A stretch of DNA of 64,000 nucleotides, from the NCBI GenBank assembly GCA_033344775.1, contig JAWPMT010000001.1, forward strand, positions 558,001-622,000, given 5' to 3'. Below are positions 53,661 through 62,165 of the stretch, piece after piece. The translations under genes were made by a program, and so were the position numbers. The DNA comes from Cytophagales bacterium. Lineage in GTDB: Bacteria; Bacteroidota; Bacteroidia; Cytophagales; Cyclobacteriaceae. A model generated the notes under the pieces. It worked only from the letters and a program-made list of their open reading frames with translations. It did no database searches and was not told where the DNA came from. The first letter of the stretch is position 1. Each line of letters starts with the position of its first letter.

Positions 53661-53825
53661 AAGCCATAAACGAACGCTTCTTTGCCTTTGGTATAACCAA
53701 AAAACGACATGGAAACTGATAAGTACGCTCATTTCGTAGTTTTTATTGAAAGCAATCGTCGTAATTATTGTTTTATCGATTACTTTTGCGCTTCTATTTT
53801 TCGAAATAGGCCTAATTGAATAATT
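53661..53825 (+). promoter_or_regulatory. Upstream region of the rpsF operon with TACTTTTG box
   Basis: TACTTTTG at 53781-53788 matches TAnnTTTG, 37 bp before rpsF. No TTG stands at the -33 distance. The S6-S18-L9 operon is often autoregulated through S6:S18 binding to its leader; no such fold could be proven here. Confidence 0.45.
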
Positions 53826-54188
53826 ATGACCAATAATTACGAGACAGTATTCATTTTAAATCCCGTTTTATCTGAAGCTCAGATGAAGGATACTGTTGAA
53901 AAATTCAAAGGAATTCTCGAGACAAGTGGCGCGAAAATCGTCAACAGCGAGAATTGGGGCTTGAAAAAGCTGGCTTACAATATCCAGCACAAGACCACTG
54001 GTTTTTACCACCTCATTGAATTTGATGCAGAACCAACAGTTGTAGCTTCCCTTGAAACGGAGTATCGTCGCGACGAAGCGATCATGAGATTCCTGACTAC
54101 CGCGCTTGATAAGCATGCAGTAGTGTACAATGAGAGACGCAGAAAAGGTGCATTTAGAAAAGACAAAAAAGAGGAGGCTAAATCATGA
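53826..54188 (+). CDS. rpsF: 30S ribosomal protein S6
   Basis: A 120-residue protein: [17 protein letters not shown] at the start, [19 protein letters not shown] in the middle and the S6 R-R-D-E segment ([15 protein letters not shown]). Its tail is basic ([16 protein letters not shown]), longer than in many species. It binds S18 in the platform of the small subunit. The stop overlaps the rpsR start by four bases. Promoter box at 53781. Confidence 0.98.
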   Translation: MTNNYETVFILNPVLSEAQMKDTVEKFKGILETSGAKIVNSENWGLKKLAYNIQHKTTGFYHLIEFDAEPTVVASLETEYRRDEAIMRFLTTALDKHAVVYNERRRKGAFRKDKKEEAKS

Positions 54189-54436
54189 CATTACAAAACG
54201 AACCCATTAACAGGGAACAGAAGCGTAAGAAGTATTGCCGATTCAAGAAGAATGGCATCAAATACATCGACTACAAAGACGCTGACTTTTTGCTGAAGTT
54301 TGTGAATGAGCAAGGAAAGATTCTTCCTCGTCGTATCACAGGTACCAGCCTGAAGTATCAGAGAAAAGTAGCTCAAGCAGTAAAAAGAGCACGTCACCTG
54401 GCGTTGCTTCCTTATGTTACAGACTCTCTAAAGTAA
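54185..54436 (+). CDS. rpsR: 30S ribosomal protein S18
   Basis: An 83-residue basic protein with [18 protein letters not shown] and the S18 signature [20 protein letters not shown]. Partner of S6. Overlaps rpsF by four bases and precedes rplI by seven. Confidence 0.98.
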   Translation: MTLQNEPINREQKRKKYCRFKKNGIKYIDYKDADFLLKFVNEQGKILPRRITGTSLKYQRKVAQAVKRARHLALLPYVTDSLK

Positions 54437-54443
54437 GCACGAC

Positions 54444-54887
54444 ATGGACATTATTTTGAGAGAAGATATCAAAGGGCTTGGATACAAAAATGACATTGTT
54501 TCTGTGAAGCCCGGTTACGGTAGAAACTACCTGATCCCTCAGGGCATGGCGATCATCGCCAGCACTTCTAACCGTAAAATGATCGAGGAAAACATCCGAC
54601 AAGCGGCACACAAAGCTGAGAAAGCATTGAAAGATGCTCAGGAAATCGCTGACAAAATGGGTGATTTGGTATTGGAGATCAAAACAAAAGCTGGAGACAG
54701 TGGAAAGATCTTTGGTGCAATCACTGCATTGCAGGTTTCTGATGGCCTTTCTGCTAAAGGCTTTTCTGTAGATCGTAAGAAAATTTCATTTGCAGCTCCT
54801 ATCAAGGAGGTTGGTGAGCACAAAGCGACCCTTGACCTTCACAAAGAGGTGCATAAAGAGATCACATTGAATGTAGTCGCTGAGTAA
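54444..54887 (+). CDS. rplI: 50S ribosomal protein L9
   Basis: A 147-residue protein: N-terminal domain MDIILREDIKGLGYKNDIV with the L9 signature VKPGYGRNYLIPQGMA, the long connecting helix (residues 45-75) and the C-terminal domain (DSGKIFGAITALQVSDGL). Last gene of the operon, followed by an intrinsic terminator. Confidence 0.98.
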   Translation: MDIILREDIKGLGYKNDIVSVKPGYGRNYLIPQGMAIIASTSNRKMIEENIRQAAHKAEKALKDAQEIADKMGDLVLEIKTKAGDSGKIFGAITALQVSDGLSAKGFSVDRKKISFAAPIKEVGEHKATLDLHKEVHKEITLNVVAE

Positions 54888-54914
54888 TCAGACCAACTAC
54901 TAAAAGATTGAAGA

Positions 54915-54941
54915 CCCTGGGCCAAAAGCCCGGGGTTTTTT
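54915..54941 (+). terminator. Terminator of rpsF-rpsR-rplI
   Basis: CCCTGGGC-CAAAA-GCCCGGGG followed by TTTTTT, 28 bp after the rplI stop. Confidence 0.93.
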
Positions 54942-55309
54942 CGTTTGTAAACAGCTGAAAAAAGAGTCATCCCTCCTATTATTAGAACATCTCTGGAAAA
55001 TCCGATAACAATAAGCACCAAGCGGATATCCTTTGCTCAACATCACTGTCTTGGCCAACTATGAAAATACGGCCAATAGAAAAAGATCCTGAGAAATTTT
55101 GACTCCCATCACTTTTTTTCAGATATTTAGTAAAGCTTGATGCTATGTACATATTGCCGTCATTTGAAATTACTTTCAATGCGGTGTGCATAATTCATTT
55201 TATTGTAATTAGATTACAATAAGGCACTTTTTAAACTACAACCTAACTTAGATACATCAGCTATTCAATCCAATGATTGACAAGTAGCGCCTTAAACCAA
55301 CCACTCACC
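54942..55309. other. Intergenic stretch before the peroxidase/P450 cassette
   Basis: No gene is supported. A minus-strand frame at 54982-55191 has reasonable composition but no family likeness and no signal; it is left uncalled. The promoter of the cassette is probably within the last 150 bp, where an AT-rich run (55198-55230) stands; no TAnnTTTG box is clear. Confidence 0.4.
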
Positions 55310-56311
55310 ATGTCAAATATTGCTGGCAAGGCATATGCCATGAACCTCATCACGCCGATTTATGTGAAAACGAGTTGGCTCCTTTTATTCTTTTTTCCAG
55401 GGATCCTCCTTTCTGCCAAGGCATTGGGATACTTCACCGGCTTGTCCATTTCGTTGATCTCTTTTTGGCCCCTGGGGATATTGTTTTTATTAGTTGGATT
55501 GGCCTGTTTAGGACTAGGTCTGACTAGATGGATAGGCATTACCACCTCACTGAGTCCTTTGATTTTGCTGACGACAAGTGTGGTGTCCTTTTTGTTACTA
55601 TTCGTCACACAAGTAAACCTGGGAACAGTAATCCTGTATGGCGTTTTTGGAATATTGTTACTGGTGGTCGGTTTCATTCTACTGAAAAATGGCGTTACCT
55701 GGTTAAATCGATTTATTTTCTGGCTGGCAGGCTTAAAAGCCTTTCAGGCGCGCTCCTTTTCAGGACTTGAAACGCTCTCACTCATACATTATGCCCGGTG
55801 GGTAATTCTTCGGGATTTTGAATTCCCCAAGTTAAGTGCCGATCAACCCAAAGAAGAATTGAAGTATGGTTATATGCTGTTTTTCAGCAACTTCAACGGT
55901 AGCTGGACGCAATACGTCGATTCATTTTCCGTAGCGATAGCCGGAGGATTAAATTTACTATGGAATAAAAATGTCGGTTGGAAAGACGCTAATGTTGAAA
56001 CGCCTTTCAATGGTTACGTGATCAGCAATCAGATCGATACAGAGTATTATTACAATGCTTATCCCCTTGCCTCATCGAATGATGTAAAATCTGCTAAAAA
56101 GGTGATGGCAGATGTCATTAGCCTATCTGAAAATCATATCTCTGGCACTGCCGATGAATTTAAGGCCGCCTTTGATCAGGTCATACTAAATCGTCAGAGT
56201 GATCTGAGTAAGATGGAACCTACACCAATTGTGAGCCTCGCTCATGAGGCCATCGAAAAACGCAGAAGTATTGAAGAACATCAGATGCTTCAAAAACAAG
56301 TCAATTCCTAA
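55310..56311 (+). CDS. Membrane-anchored protein of unknown function, paralogue A of the heme-enzyme cassette
   Basis: The start is the ATG at 55310 (MSNIAGKAYAMNLITPI), supported by the matching N-terminus of the next protein (MPNQSGNAYGLTVLSPL); an earlier TTG is not needed. The 333-residue protein has four hydrophobic helices in residues 20-135 and a C-terminal soluble domain (150-333) with LKYGYMLFFSNFNGSWTQY, VDSFSVAIAGGLNLLW and YYYNAYPLASSNDV. The soluble domain is shared in pattern with the following protein, so the two are paralogues. No known family or catalytic motif is seen. It heads a four-gene row with a DyP-type peroxidase and a GST-P450 fusion. Confidence 0.7.
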   Translation: MSNIAGKAYAMNLITPIYVKTSWLLLFFFPGILLSAKALGYFTGLSISLISFWPLGILFLLVGLACLGLGLTRWIGITTSLSPLILLTTSVVSFLLLFVTQVNLGTVILYGVFGILLLVVGFILLKNGVTWLNRFIFWLAGLKAFQARSFSGLETLSLIHYARWVILRDFEFPKLSADQPKEELKYGYMLFFSNFNGSWTQYVDSFSVAIAGGLNLLWNKNVGWKDANVETPFNGYVISNQIDTEYYYNAYPLASSNDVKSAKKVMADVISLSENHISGTADEFKAAFDQVILNRQSDLSKMEPTPIVSLAHEAIEKRRSIEEHQMLQKQVNS

Positions 56312-56331
56312 TTCCCTTAAACAGACTAGCA

Positions 56332-56988
56332 ATGCCTAATCAATCAGGAAATGCGTACGGTTTAACCGTATTAAGTCCATTAAAAGAAATCGACGGTTCG
56401 GGACAAGCGGTGATCCCTAAATTGAGAAACCTGATTCAAAGTTTTAATGAGCTTGATACCACACCCATGGCTAAGGTCCCCAATACCTACTTGTCAAGAC
56501 TCTGGATATTAGAAGATGTTTTCTTTGAAAATTATCCCCATGAACTCGAACACCTCAAGTCGAAATACCTGGTATTTACTTCCAATTTTCATGGGGAATT
56601 AGATACCTACCTCGAGGGTATGTTTAATGCGATCCCTACAGAAGTTCAATCCATCTGGCAGGACTGTTACGGTTTTGATGATAAGGCTTTATCTCCTGAG
56701 GGGTTTAAATCCTACATCAAAAAATGCCAGGTTGAAACTACGTTTTACTTTAATGGATCTACTGATGACTCCCTTCAGGATCAGCTTAAATCCTTGTACA
56801 TCAAGCAGGAATTTTCGCGATTTGTTTTCGATAATGCGCACAAGTCTTCCGAAGAGTTACTCACTGCTTTTAAAGCGTTTATAGCAGAGACGCAACCTAC
56901 TGCGGATTTTCCAAGATGGAAACCCGGTGAGTCCGATTTATCGGACATCATAGATCGAGGAAACAACGATCACTTATCAACCAATTGA
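56332..56988 (+). CDS. Soluble protein of unknown function, paralogue B of the heme-enzyme cassette
   Basis: A 218-residue protein without membrane helices. Its core, LKSKYLVFTSNFHGELDTYL then EGMFNAIPTEVQSIWQDCYG and FKSYIKKCQVETTFYFNG, follows that of paralogue A motif for motif (FxSNFxG, Y-x-x-x-x-F-x-x-A-I, LW/IW, T-x-Y/F-Y-x-N). It lies 20 bp downstream of paralogue A and 29 bp upstream of the peroxidase gene, so it is surely in one operon. Function unknown. A pair of a membrane-bound and a soluble version suggests a shared task such as binding a lipid or docking the enzymes, which is inference. Confidence 0.7.
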   Translation: MPNQSGNAYGLTVLSPLKEIDGSGQAVIPKLRNLIQSFNELDTTPMAKVPNTYLSRLWILEDVFFENYPHELEHLKSKYLVFTSNFHGELDTYLEGMFNAIPTEVQSIWQDCYGFDDKALSPEGFKSYIKKCQVETTFYFNGSTDDSLQDQLKSLYIKQEFSRFVFDNAHKSSEELLTAFKAFIAETQPTADFPRWKPGESDLSDIIDRGNNDHLSTN

Positions 56989-57017
56989 AATACAGGCCTT
57001 CTCTAAAAGAAATATAA

Positions 57018-58574
57018 ATGGATAATGTTATTGATTACTATGATGTTCAAGGGAACATCATGATTAACTACGCCGAGTTTGGTTATATCAAATCGAGATA
57101 TGTTTTTATTAAGATTACCATAGGAGAAGATGGAAGAAAATTTATCAAAGAAATTGCTCCTCTGATCACTTCCTCCGCGTTGATGCAAAACGGAACCATT
57201 TCACTGCCGGAGGTAACGACCAATGTCTCTTTCACTTACAATGGATTAAAGATACTTGGAGTTCCCATTCTCAGCTTACATGCTTTCCCCGATGAGTATG
57301 TGATGGGCATCAGAAACCGGACCAGTATTCTCGGGGACAATAGTGCAAGTGGACCGGAACACTGGGACGATGTATACAGGGACGACATACACATGTTCAT
57401 GTCTATGGACGCAAAGGATGATGAGTCGCTCGTCAAACGTTATGAATCCATCGCGTCGATTGTAGATCAAATCGATGGGGTTGAATTGATTCAAGGCTGT
57501 AATAATGGCAGAAAAGAACTTGATAAATTTCAGGAAGCCTCAGTACTATATGACGAGAATGGTTTTCCTACCGCCAAAGAACACTTTGGATATACTGATG
57601 GTATCAGCAATCCATTCTTCAAAGGAATGACCCCAGAAATGGGTGAAGTCATTGGGGGCGGAAAAAAACTCAATTATAACAATCCCATGGTTGAAGAGAA
57701 TTGGGGACCCATTGAGACGGGAGAGTTTATTTTGGGGTATCGAGATGAAGCCAATGAATATCCAGCAGCACCTATACCAAAATTGCTATCTAAGAATGGG
57801 TCGTTCATGGTATTCAACAAGTTCCACGAGAACGTGGGCAAATTCAATGAGTACCTGGATACCGCATCTGAAAAATATAACATCGACAAGGAAGAGCTTG
57901 CGGCGAAGTTTGTAGGTAGGTGGCGAAATGGAGCACCTATGACCACTTTTCCCACGCAAAAAGCAGCTGATGAAATTGCTGATGAGCGACAAAAAGCCAT
58001 ATTCGCCTTGAATACGGCGAAAACTCCTGAAGAATTAGCAAAGGCACATGAGAAATTCAAAGAAGTGAACCGACATTTCATTGGGTTCGATTTCTTCGAT
58101 GATATTCCTGGTAGCAGGTGCCCGGTAGGTTCACACATTCGTAGAGCCAATCCACGAGGAGCCCTGGAGTTCAACTCCAAAGATGCTTTCAGTACTCCGG
58201 CTGCATTAGACAACAGGAGACGCATGATCCGAAGAGGACTCCCTTATGGCATCGCTACAATGGAGAGCAACGAGGGTGAGCACGGAACCATCATCATGAC
58301 CATCGTAGCTAATATCAAACGTCAGTTTGAATTCGTTGTTCAACAATGGCTCAATTATGGAAATGACTTTAAATTGGCCAATGACAAAGATCCGATTACG
58401 GGAAATCAAGATGAGGATGGAGGTCGTCTGATCATTGAAGGGGACGAAAAGCAATTACCTAAATACCTGGCAGGTATCCCTAGGTTCATTGAGACACGAG
58501 GAGGTGTCTACTTATTCATTCCAAGTCTCACAGCAATAAAATACATCAGCGAAGGGATTGTTGACCCTACTTAA
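57018..58574 (+). CDS. DyP-type heme peroxidase
   Basis: The 518-residue protein has the DyP signatures: GYTDGISNP with catalytic Asp194, the proximal heme His in RCPVGSHIRRANPR (His373) and a distal Arg segment (RRRMIRRGLPYG). DyP enzymes oxidise dyes, phenols or other bulky substrates with H2O2, or act on porphyrins. It is longer than most bacterial DyPs (300-450), through an N-terminal region and an insert of about 60 residues (PTQKAADEIADERQ to FKEVNRHF). No Tat or Sec signal: cytoplasmic. It stands directly before the GST-P450 gene (55 bp), so the two heme enzymes probably work on one pathway. Confidence 0.92.
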   Translation: MDNVIDYYDVQGNIMINYAEFGYIKSRYVFIKITIGEDGRKFIKEIAPLITSSALMQNGTISLPEVTTNVSFTYNGLKILGVPILSLHAFPDEYVMGIRNRTSILGDNSASGPEHWDDVYRDDIHMFMSMDAKDDESLVKRYESIASIVDQIDGVELIQGCNNGRKELDKFQEASVLYDENGFPTAKEHFGYTDGISNPFFKGMTPEMGEVIGGGKKLNYNNPMVEENWGPIETGEFILGYRDEANEYPAAPIPKLLSKNGSFMVFNKFHENVGKFNEYLDTASEKYNIDKEELAAKFVGRWRNGAPMTTFPTQKAADEIADERQKAIFALNTAKTPEELAKAHEKFKEVNRHFIGFDFFDDIPGSRCPVGSHIRRANPRGALEFNSKDAFSTPAALDNRRRMIRRGLPYGIATMESNEGEHGTIIMTIVANIKRQFEFVVQQWLNYGNDFKLANDKDPITGNQDEDGGRLIIEGDEKQLPKYLAGIPRFIETRGGVYLFIPSLTAIKYISEGIVDPT

Positions 58575-58629
58575 GTAAGTCACAACCCTTTATTAGATCA
58601 GCAACCAACATACATAGACATCCATTAGC

Positions 58630-60726
58630 ATGGCAGCAAGCAACTCCGTACTGGGAGATATTAAATTCAGAAAAGACTTTAAGTATTCCCGAAAGGTCCC
58701 CACATACGTCAGCAACAGTGTGAGTTGTGTGGACGAAATAGCCCGATGGGTACTAGACCTCCAGGGCATATTGTATAAAGATGAACCACATGCTCCGGGA
58801 CTTTATGTACCTGTGGTGAACAAACTCAGTGGAGGAACTGGCATTTGGAACAACCCTGTTCTGGTTACTACTGATGCCCTCGTTTATACCGTGCCGAGTA
58901 TTGTTCAGCTCATAGAAGAACGATCGGCACCAGAAAACAAAATCATCCCGGATGACCCAGACGAGAGAAAGGAGGTCCTGGAATTATACGAGAAGATATA
59001 CAGTAACCTGACGGGCCCTTTGTCAAAACTCGTCTATACCTATCTGCTTCCTCATAGGAAGTACGCCGTTCCCCTGTTTACCAGAAGGGTACCCTGGAAA
59101 GAAAGGGTCATTTTCAAGCTGGGATATCCTATCTTGAGGAATGCCTTGAGTAAGGGGCTCGGGCTTGCCGATGGAACTGTCGAGGAACGATTGAAAGCTG
59201 TTGATGAGGTATTCGACTTTGTAGATGACTTACTACAGGATGGCAGAAAATACCTGGCTGGGAATCGATTGAGCCTCGCAGACATCACTTTTGCTTCTGT
59301 TGCAGGTCCATTGATCTTGCCAGATCAATATGGAGCGGTAATTACCGACATCAACGAAATACCCGATGAACTTAGACAAATTGTTTATCGTTTGCGGGCG
59401 ACTAAGGCGGGTCAATTTGTGTTAAGGTTATATCAGGAAGACAAACCCATACTTCGAGACCAAAGCGAGATCCCAAAAGAGCCTTCCGCCCTGTCTCGCA
59501 TGAATCAAAAAATTGGTCGGGTCATATTCGGGAAAAAATTCAAACCCAACATGTTCTTCTTTTTGCAAAAGAGGTTTCCTGTAGTACGCTTGCCGTTCAC
59601 AAAATTAGTACTGGTAAATAAGCATGAGTCGGTAGTCAATGTGCTGGACCGGGACCTGGATTTCACCATTGAAGAGATCAATTCCAAGAAGATGTCTAAG
59701 CTTAATGATGCTTTTTTCTTGGGTATGGACCGCAATAATCCTCAGTTCGGCCGGGAGCGTGACATGGCCAGAAGTATCATTAAACGAGAGGACATTTCGT
59801 CCATTCAGGGTTTCGTTAAAGAAAAAGCTGAGATCATGACCCAGTCCGCTTCGATGTACGGGAAACTAGATGTGGTCAATACGCTGGTAAGAGAAGTTCA
59901 AACACAATTGATCCGACATTACTTTGGCGTCCACGCATCAAATGATGTCAAAATGAAAGCATGGTTGAGAGCAATCTTTTGGGACCTCTTCCTCAACTTG
60001 GGGGACGATGAAGCCATACACCAAAAAGCACTTGTGGCAGCCAATGAAATGAAGGTTTGCATTGAACATTTGATTGACAAACGAAAATGTGAATTAAAAG
60101 AAAATGGAAGGCTTTCTGATAATTTGCTGAATCGTATGATCCAATTGCAGGGACAGAAAGGCTTTGAATGGCTGGATGATGATACCATACGAAGAAATAT
60201 CTCAGGGATCATTACAGGGGCATTAGAAACGACCAACAAGTCGGTGGTCCTGGTACTGGATGAGCTTTTCAATCGTCCCGACACACTCCAGCAGGCCGTT
60301 GCTATCGCGGCAAAAGGAGATATAAAAGAAATGTACGGATACGTATCAGAGGCTTTACGATTCAATCCACATCAGCCATTGGTGATGCGCTTCAGTGAGG
60401 AAAAACAAACAGTTCATGTGAGTAATAAATCGTACACCATTCCGGCAAAAAGCAAAATCTTTGCTTTGACTGCTGCGGCTATGTTTGATCAGGAACAATT
60501 CCCTGAACCCAAGAAATTTGATCCCAACAGAAGCGCTAGTTACATGAATTATGGTTTTGCACTACATGAATGTTATGGTAAATATGTTAATGCAGTCACC
60601 ATTCCAACCTTTGTGGCAGCGGTGCTCACACTACCAAATGTTCGTCGAGCTTCAGGCATAGCTGGAGCTGGAACAGGACTTATGGAAGGACCTTTCCCCA
60701 ATAATTTTGTGGTAGATTTCGGATAG
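58630..60726 (+). CDS. Fusion of a glutathione-transferase-like domain and cytochrome P450
   Basis: The 698-residue protein has an N-terminal thioredoxin-like part (about 20-110: RKVPTYVSNSVSCVDEIA, NNPVLVTTDALVYTVPSI), a GST C-terminal helical part (120-260, with the motif GRKYLAGNRLSLADITFAS), and from about 300 a P450: I-helix GALETT (Glu533-Thr534), ExxR in SEALRFNP (Glu574-Arg577), and heme-ligand Cys648 in YGFALHECYGKYV. The usual Phe and a Gly in the Cys loop are Tyr and Ala here, a mild departure. The P450 part is short, lacking a membrane anchor or reductase. Such a GST-P450 fusion is unusual in bacteria. It closes the cassette with the DyP-type peroxidase and suggests peroxide-derived substrates. 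Confidence 0.9.
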   Translation: MAASNSVLGDIKFRKDFKYSRKVPTYVSNSVSCVDEIARWVLDLQGILYKDEPHAPGLYVPVVNKLSGGTGIWNNPVLVTTDALVYTVPSIVQLIEERSAPENKIIPDDPDERKEVLELYEKIYSNLTGPLSKLVYTYLLPHRKYAVPLFTRRVPWKERVIFKLGYPILRNALSKGLGLADGTVEERLKAVDEVFDFVDDLLQDGRKYLAGNRLSLADITFASVAGPLILPDQYGAVITDINEIPDELRQIVYRLRATKAGQFVLRLYQEDKPILRDQSEIPKEPSALSRMNQKIGRVIFGKKFKPNMFFFLQKRFPVVRLPFTKLVLVNKHESVVNVLDRDLDFTIEEINSKKMSKLNDAFFLGMDRNNPQFGRERDMARSIIKREDISSIQGFVKEKAEIMTQSASMYGKLDVVNTLVREVQTQLIRHYFGVHASNDVKMKAWLRAIFWDLFLNLGDDEAIHQKALVAANEMKVCIEHLIDKRKCELKENGRLSDNLLNRMIQLQGQKGFEWLDDDTIRRNISGIITGALETTNKSVVLVLDELFNRPDTLQQAVAIAAKGDIKEMYGYVSEALRFNPHQPLVMRFSEEKQTVHVSNKSYTIPAKSKIFALTAAAMFDQEQFPEPKKFDPNRSASYMNYGFALHECYGKYVNAVTIPTFVAAVLTLPNVRRASGIAGAGTGLMEGPFPNNFVVDFG

Positions 60727-60929
60727 TATCTAAGACCTAATTTTCACGCCAGGACTATTCGACTATTCATTAACCAACCCCTTTGGAGTTATCTCCATCG
60801 GAAATTGAGCCCTCGCCTTTGATATATTATTGCAGGTGATCACACCTGCAAAGGCTTTTTGAGTTTTGGTTAGGTGTTAGGCCGTCTTTTTCGCTTTATA
60901 TTTGGAAAATAGCATTCGAAACAAGAAAA
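60727..60929 (+). promoter_or_regulatory. Terminator and promoter between the cassette and the lipoprotein gene
   Basis: A stem TGCAGGTG-ATCA-CACCTGCA (60831-60850) followed shortly by CTTTTTG may end the P450 transcript. TATATTTG at 60897-60904 is a -7 box 25 bp before the next start. Confidence 0.5.
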
Positions 60930-61499
60930 ATGAGCACTAAACAACTCCGGAATATTTCATTTGCAATTACCTTCCTATGTACCTTATTTTTTGTTTCATG
61001 TACGGACGAGGAAGAATTACCATCATTGATTGGTAGATGGGAAGTCAATACAATCAGCGCCGATGCTGAATTTGATGAAGATGTATTTCTTAACTTTTTA
61101 GAAGGACAAGGATTCGCTCAGATGATGTCAAATGAGTTATTGGAGGAATATAAAGCAGGTTTAGTTGAGGTTGAGGATCTAAATGAAGTAATCACCACCT
61201 ATGAATTTAGAAATGACGGAACCTATATGATCAGAACGGAATTCATAAACGGAGATTTTCCTGATCAGGAAGAAAGTGGCACTTACCTACTCAATGATAA
61301 AAGCAATGAACTGACTTTCATCCCGATGGTTAGTTCCGGAATTGAAAGTTCATTTACCTTTATGATAGATTCGTTTTCTGAGACCGATCTGGTCTTAAGT
61401 GGCAGTTCTGAGGAAGTGACCAATTACGGTCTGAATGGAGGAGGCATTCAGATCGCATTTACAGTTAACTATTCCATTGCAATGACTCGGCTTCAGTGA
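60930..61499 (+). CDS. Lipoprotein, lipocalin-like
   Basis: A 189-residue lipoprotein with lipobox VSCTD at Cys25 (core ITFLCTLFF). The mature part opens with LIGRWEVNTISADAEF, a form typical of small lipocalin-like domains found in Bacteroidota lipoproteins, followed by YEFRNDGTYMIRTEF and a C-terminal beta strand. No ligand can be inferred. TATATTTG box 25 bp upstream. Confidence 0.8.
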   Translation: MSTKQLRNISFAITFLCTLFFVSCTDEEELPSLIGRWEVNTISADAEFDEDVFLNFLEGQGFAQMMSNELLEEYKAGLVEVEDLNEVITTYEFRNDGTYMIRTEFINGDFPDQEESGTYLLNDKSNELTFIPMVSSGIESSFTFMIDSFSETDLVLSGSSEEVTNYGLNGGGIQIAFTVNYSIAMTRLQ

Positions 61500-61819
61500 T
61501 CTTTATCTTCCTCTCTCAAAGGGTTTAGACCTGACTTCAATTTAAAGCTCACTTTAACTCGATATGAATCAATTCGTGATCATTCCTCTCTAATGGCCAG
61601 GCAAAGCAACCTGAAGGTCATACGTCTAACCCTCTCATACTTCCATTAAATTCCGGCAGCAGTATTCTGATTTTCAATAAGTTGTAATTAGAAGCGATAT
61701 ACCCCTGCCCCTTTTCAAAACAATTCCTGCAGAAAAATAATTATACTGCAAATAGGAATTTATAACCAAAATTACCTTTCTTCGTAAATACTACGAATAG
61801 GAATTAATTATTCTGGATT
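61500..61819 (+). promoter_or_regulatory. Intergenic region with palindrome before the padR gene
   Basis: About 320 bp without a gene. The palindrome TTCGTA-AATAC-TACGAA at 61781-61797 ends 22 bp before the PadR start and is a good candidate for an autoregulatory operator. AATAGGAATT stands twice, at 61751 and 61796. Confidence 0.5.
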
Positions 61820-62164
61820 ATGAAAAAGTTTCAACTTGGTGAGTTTGAGGAGATCGTGATGCTGACCGTCGCCATCCTGTATGATGATGCCTATGGGGTA
61901 TCCATTAAGAAGGAAATCGAAACACGGTTGAACCGAAGTGTGAGCGTCGGGGCATTGCAATCTGCGTTGCGAAGACTGGAGGATAAAAACTACCTCGCCT
62001 CCCAAGACAAAGATGCTACTCAGGAAAGAGCCGGACGGCCCAAACGCTATTTCAAAATCACTTCTCTGGGTAAAGAGGCCATGGAACACACCAGGGAAAC
62101 CCGCAATAACCTTTGGGAAGCCATCCCCTCCATTTCTCTGGACGTGAAGTTTAGCGACCTCTAA
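61820..62164 (+). CDS. PadR-family transcriptional regulator
   Basis: A 114-residue protein with the PadR winged helix: EEIVMLTVAILYDDAYGVSI, then ALQSALRRLEDKNYLASQ and the wing RPKRYFKITSLGKEAM. It ends at the usual C-terminal helix. PadR proteins of this class are encoded just before FtsX-like permease genes and probably repress them and themselves. A palindrome upstream may be the operator. The permease gene starts one base after this stop. Confidence 0.93.
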   Translation: MKKFQLGEFEEIVMLTVAILYDDAYGVSIKKEIETRLNRSVSVGALQSALRRLEDKNYLASQDKDATQERAGRPKRYFKITSLGKEAMEHTRETRNNLWEAIPSISLDVKFSDL

Positions 62165-62165
62165 G

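Noticed and set aside
54982-55191. Minus-strand 69-codon frame before the peroxidase cassette
   Set aside because: Plausible amino acid mix but no start context, signal or family; kept as gap.
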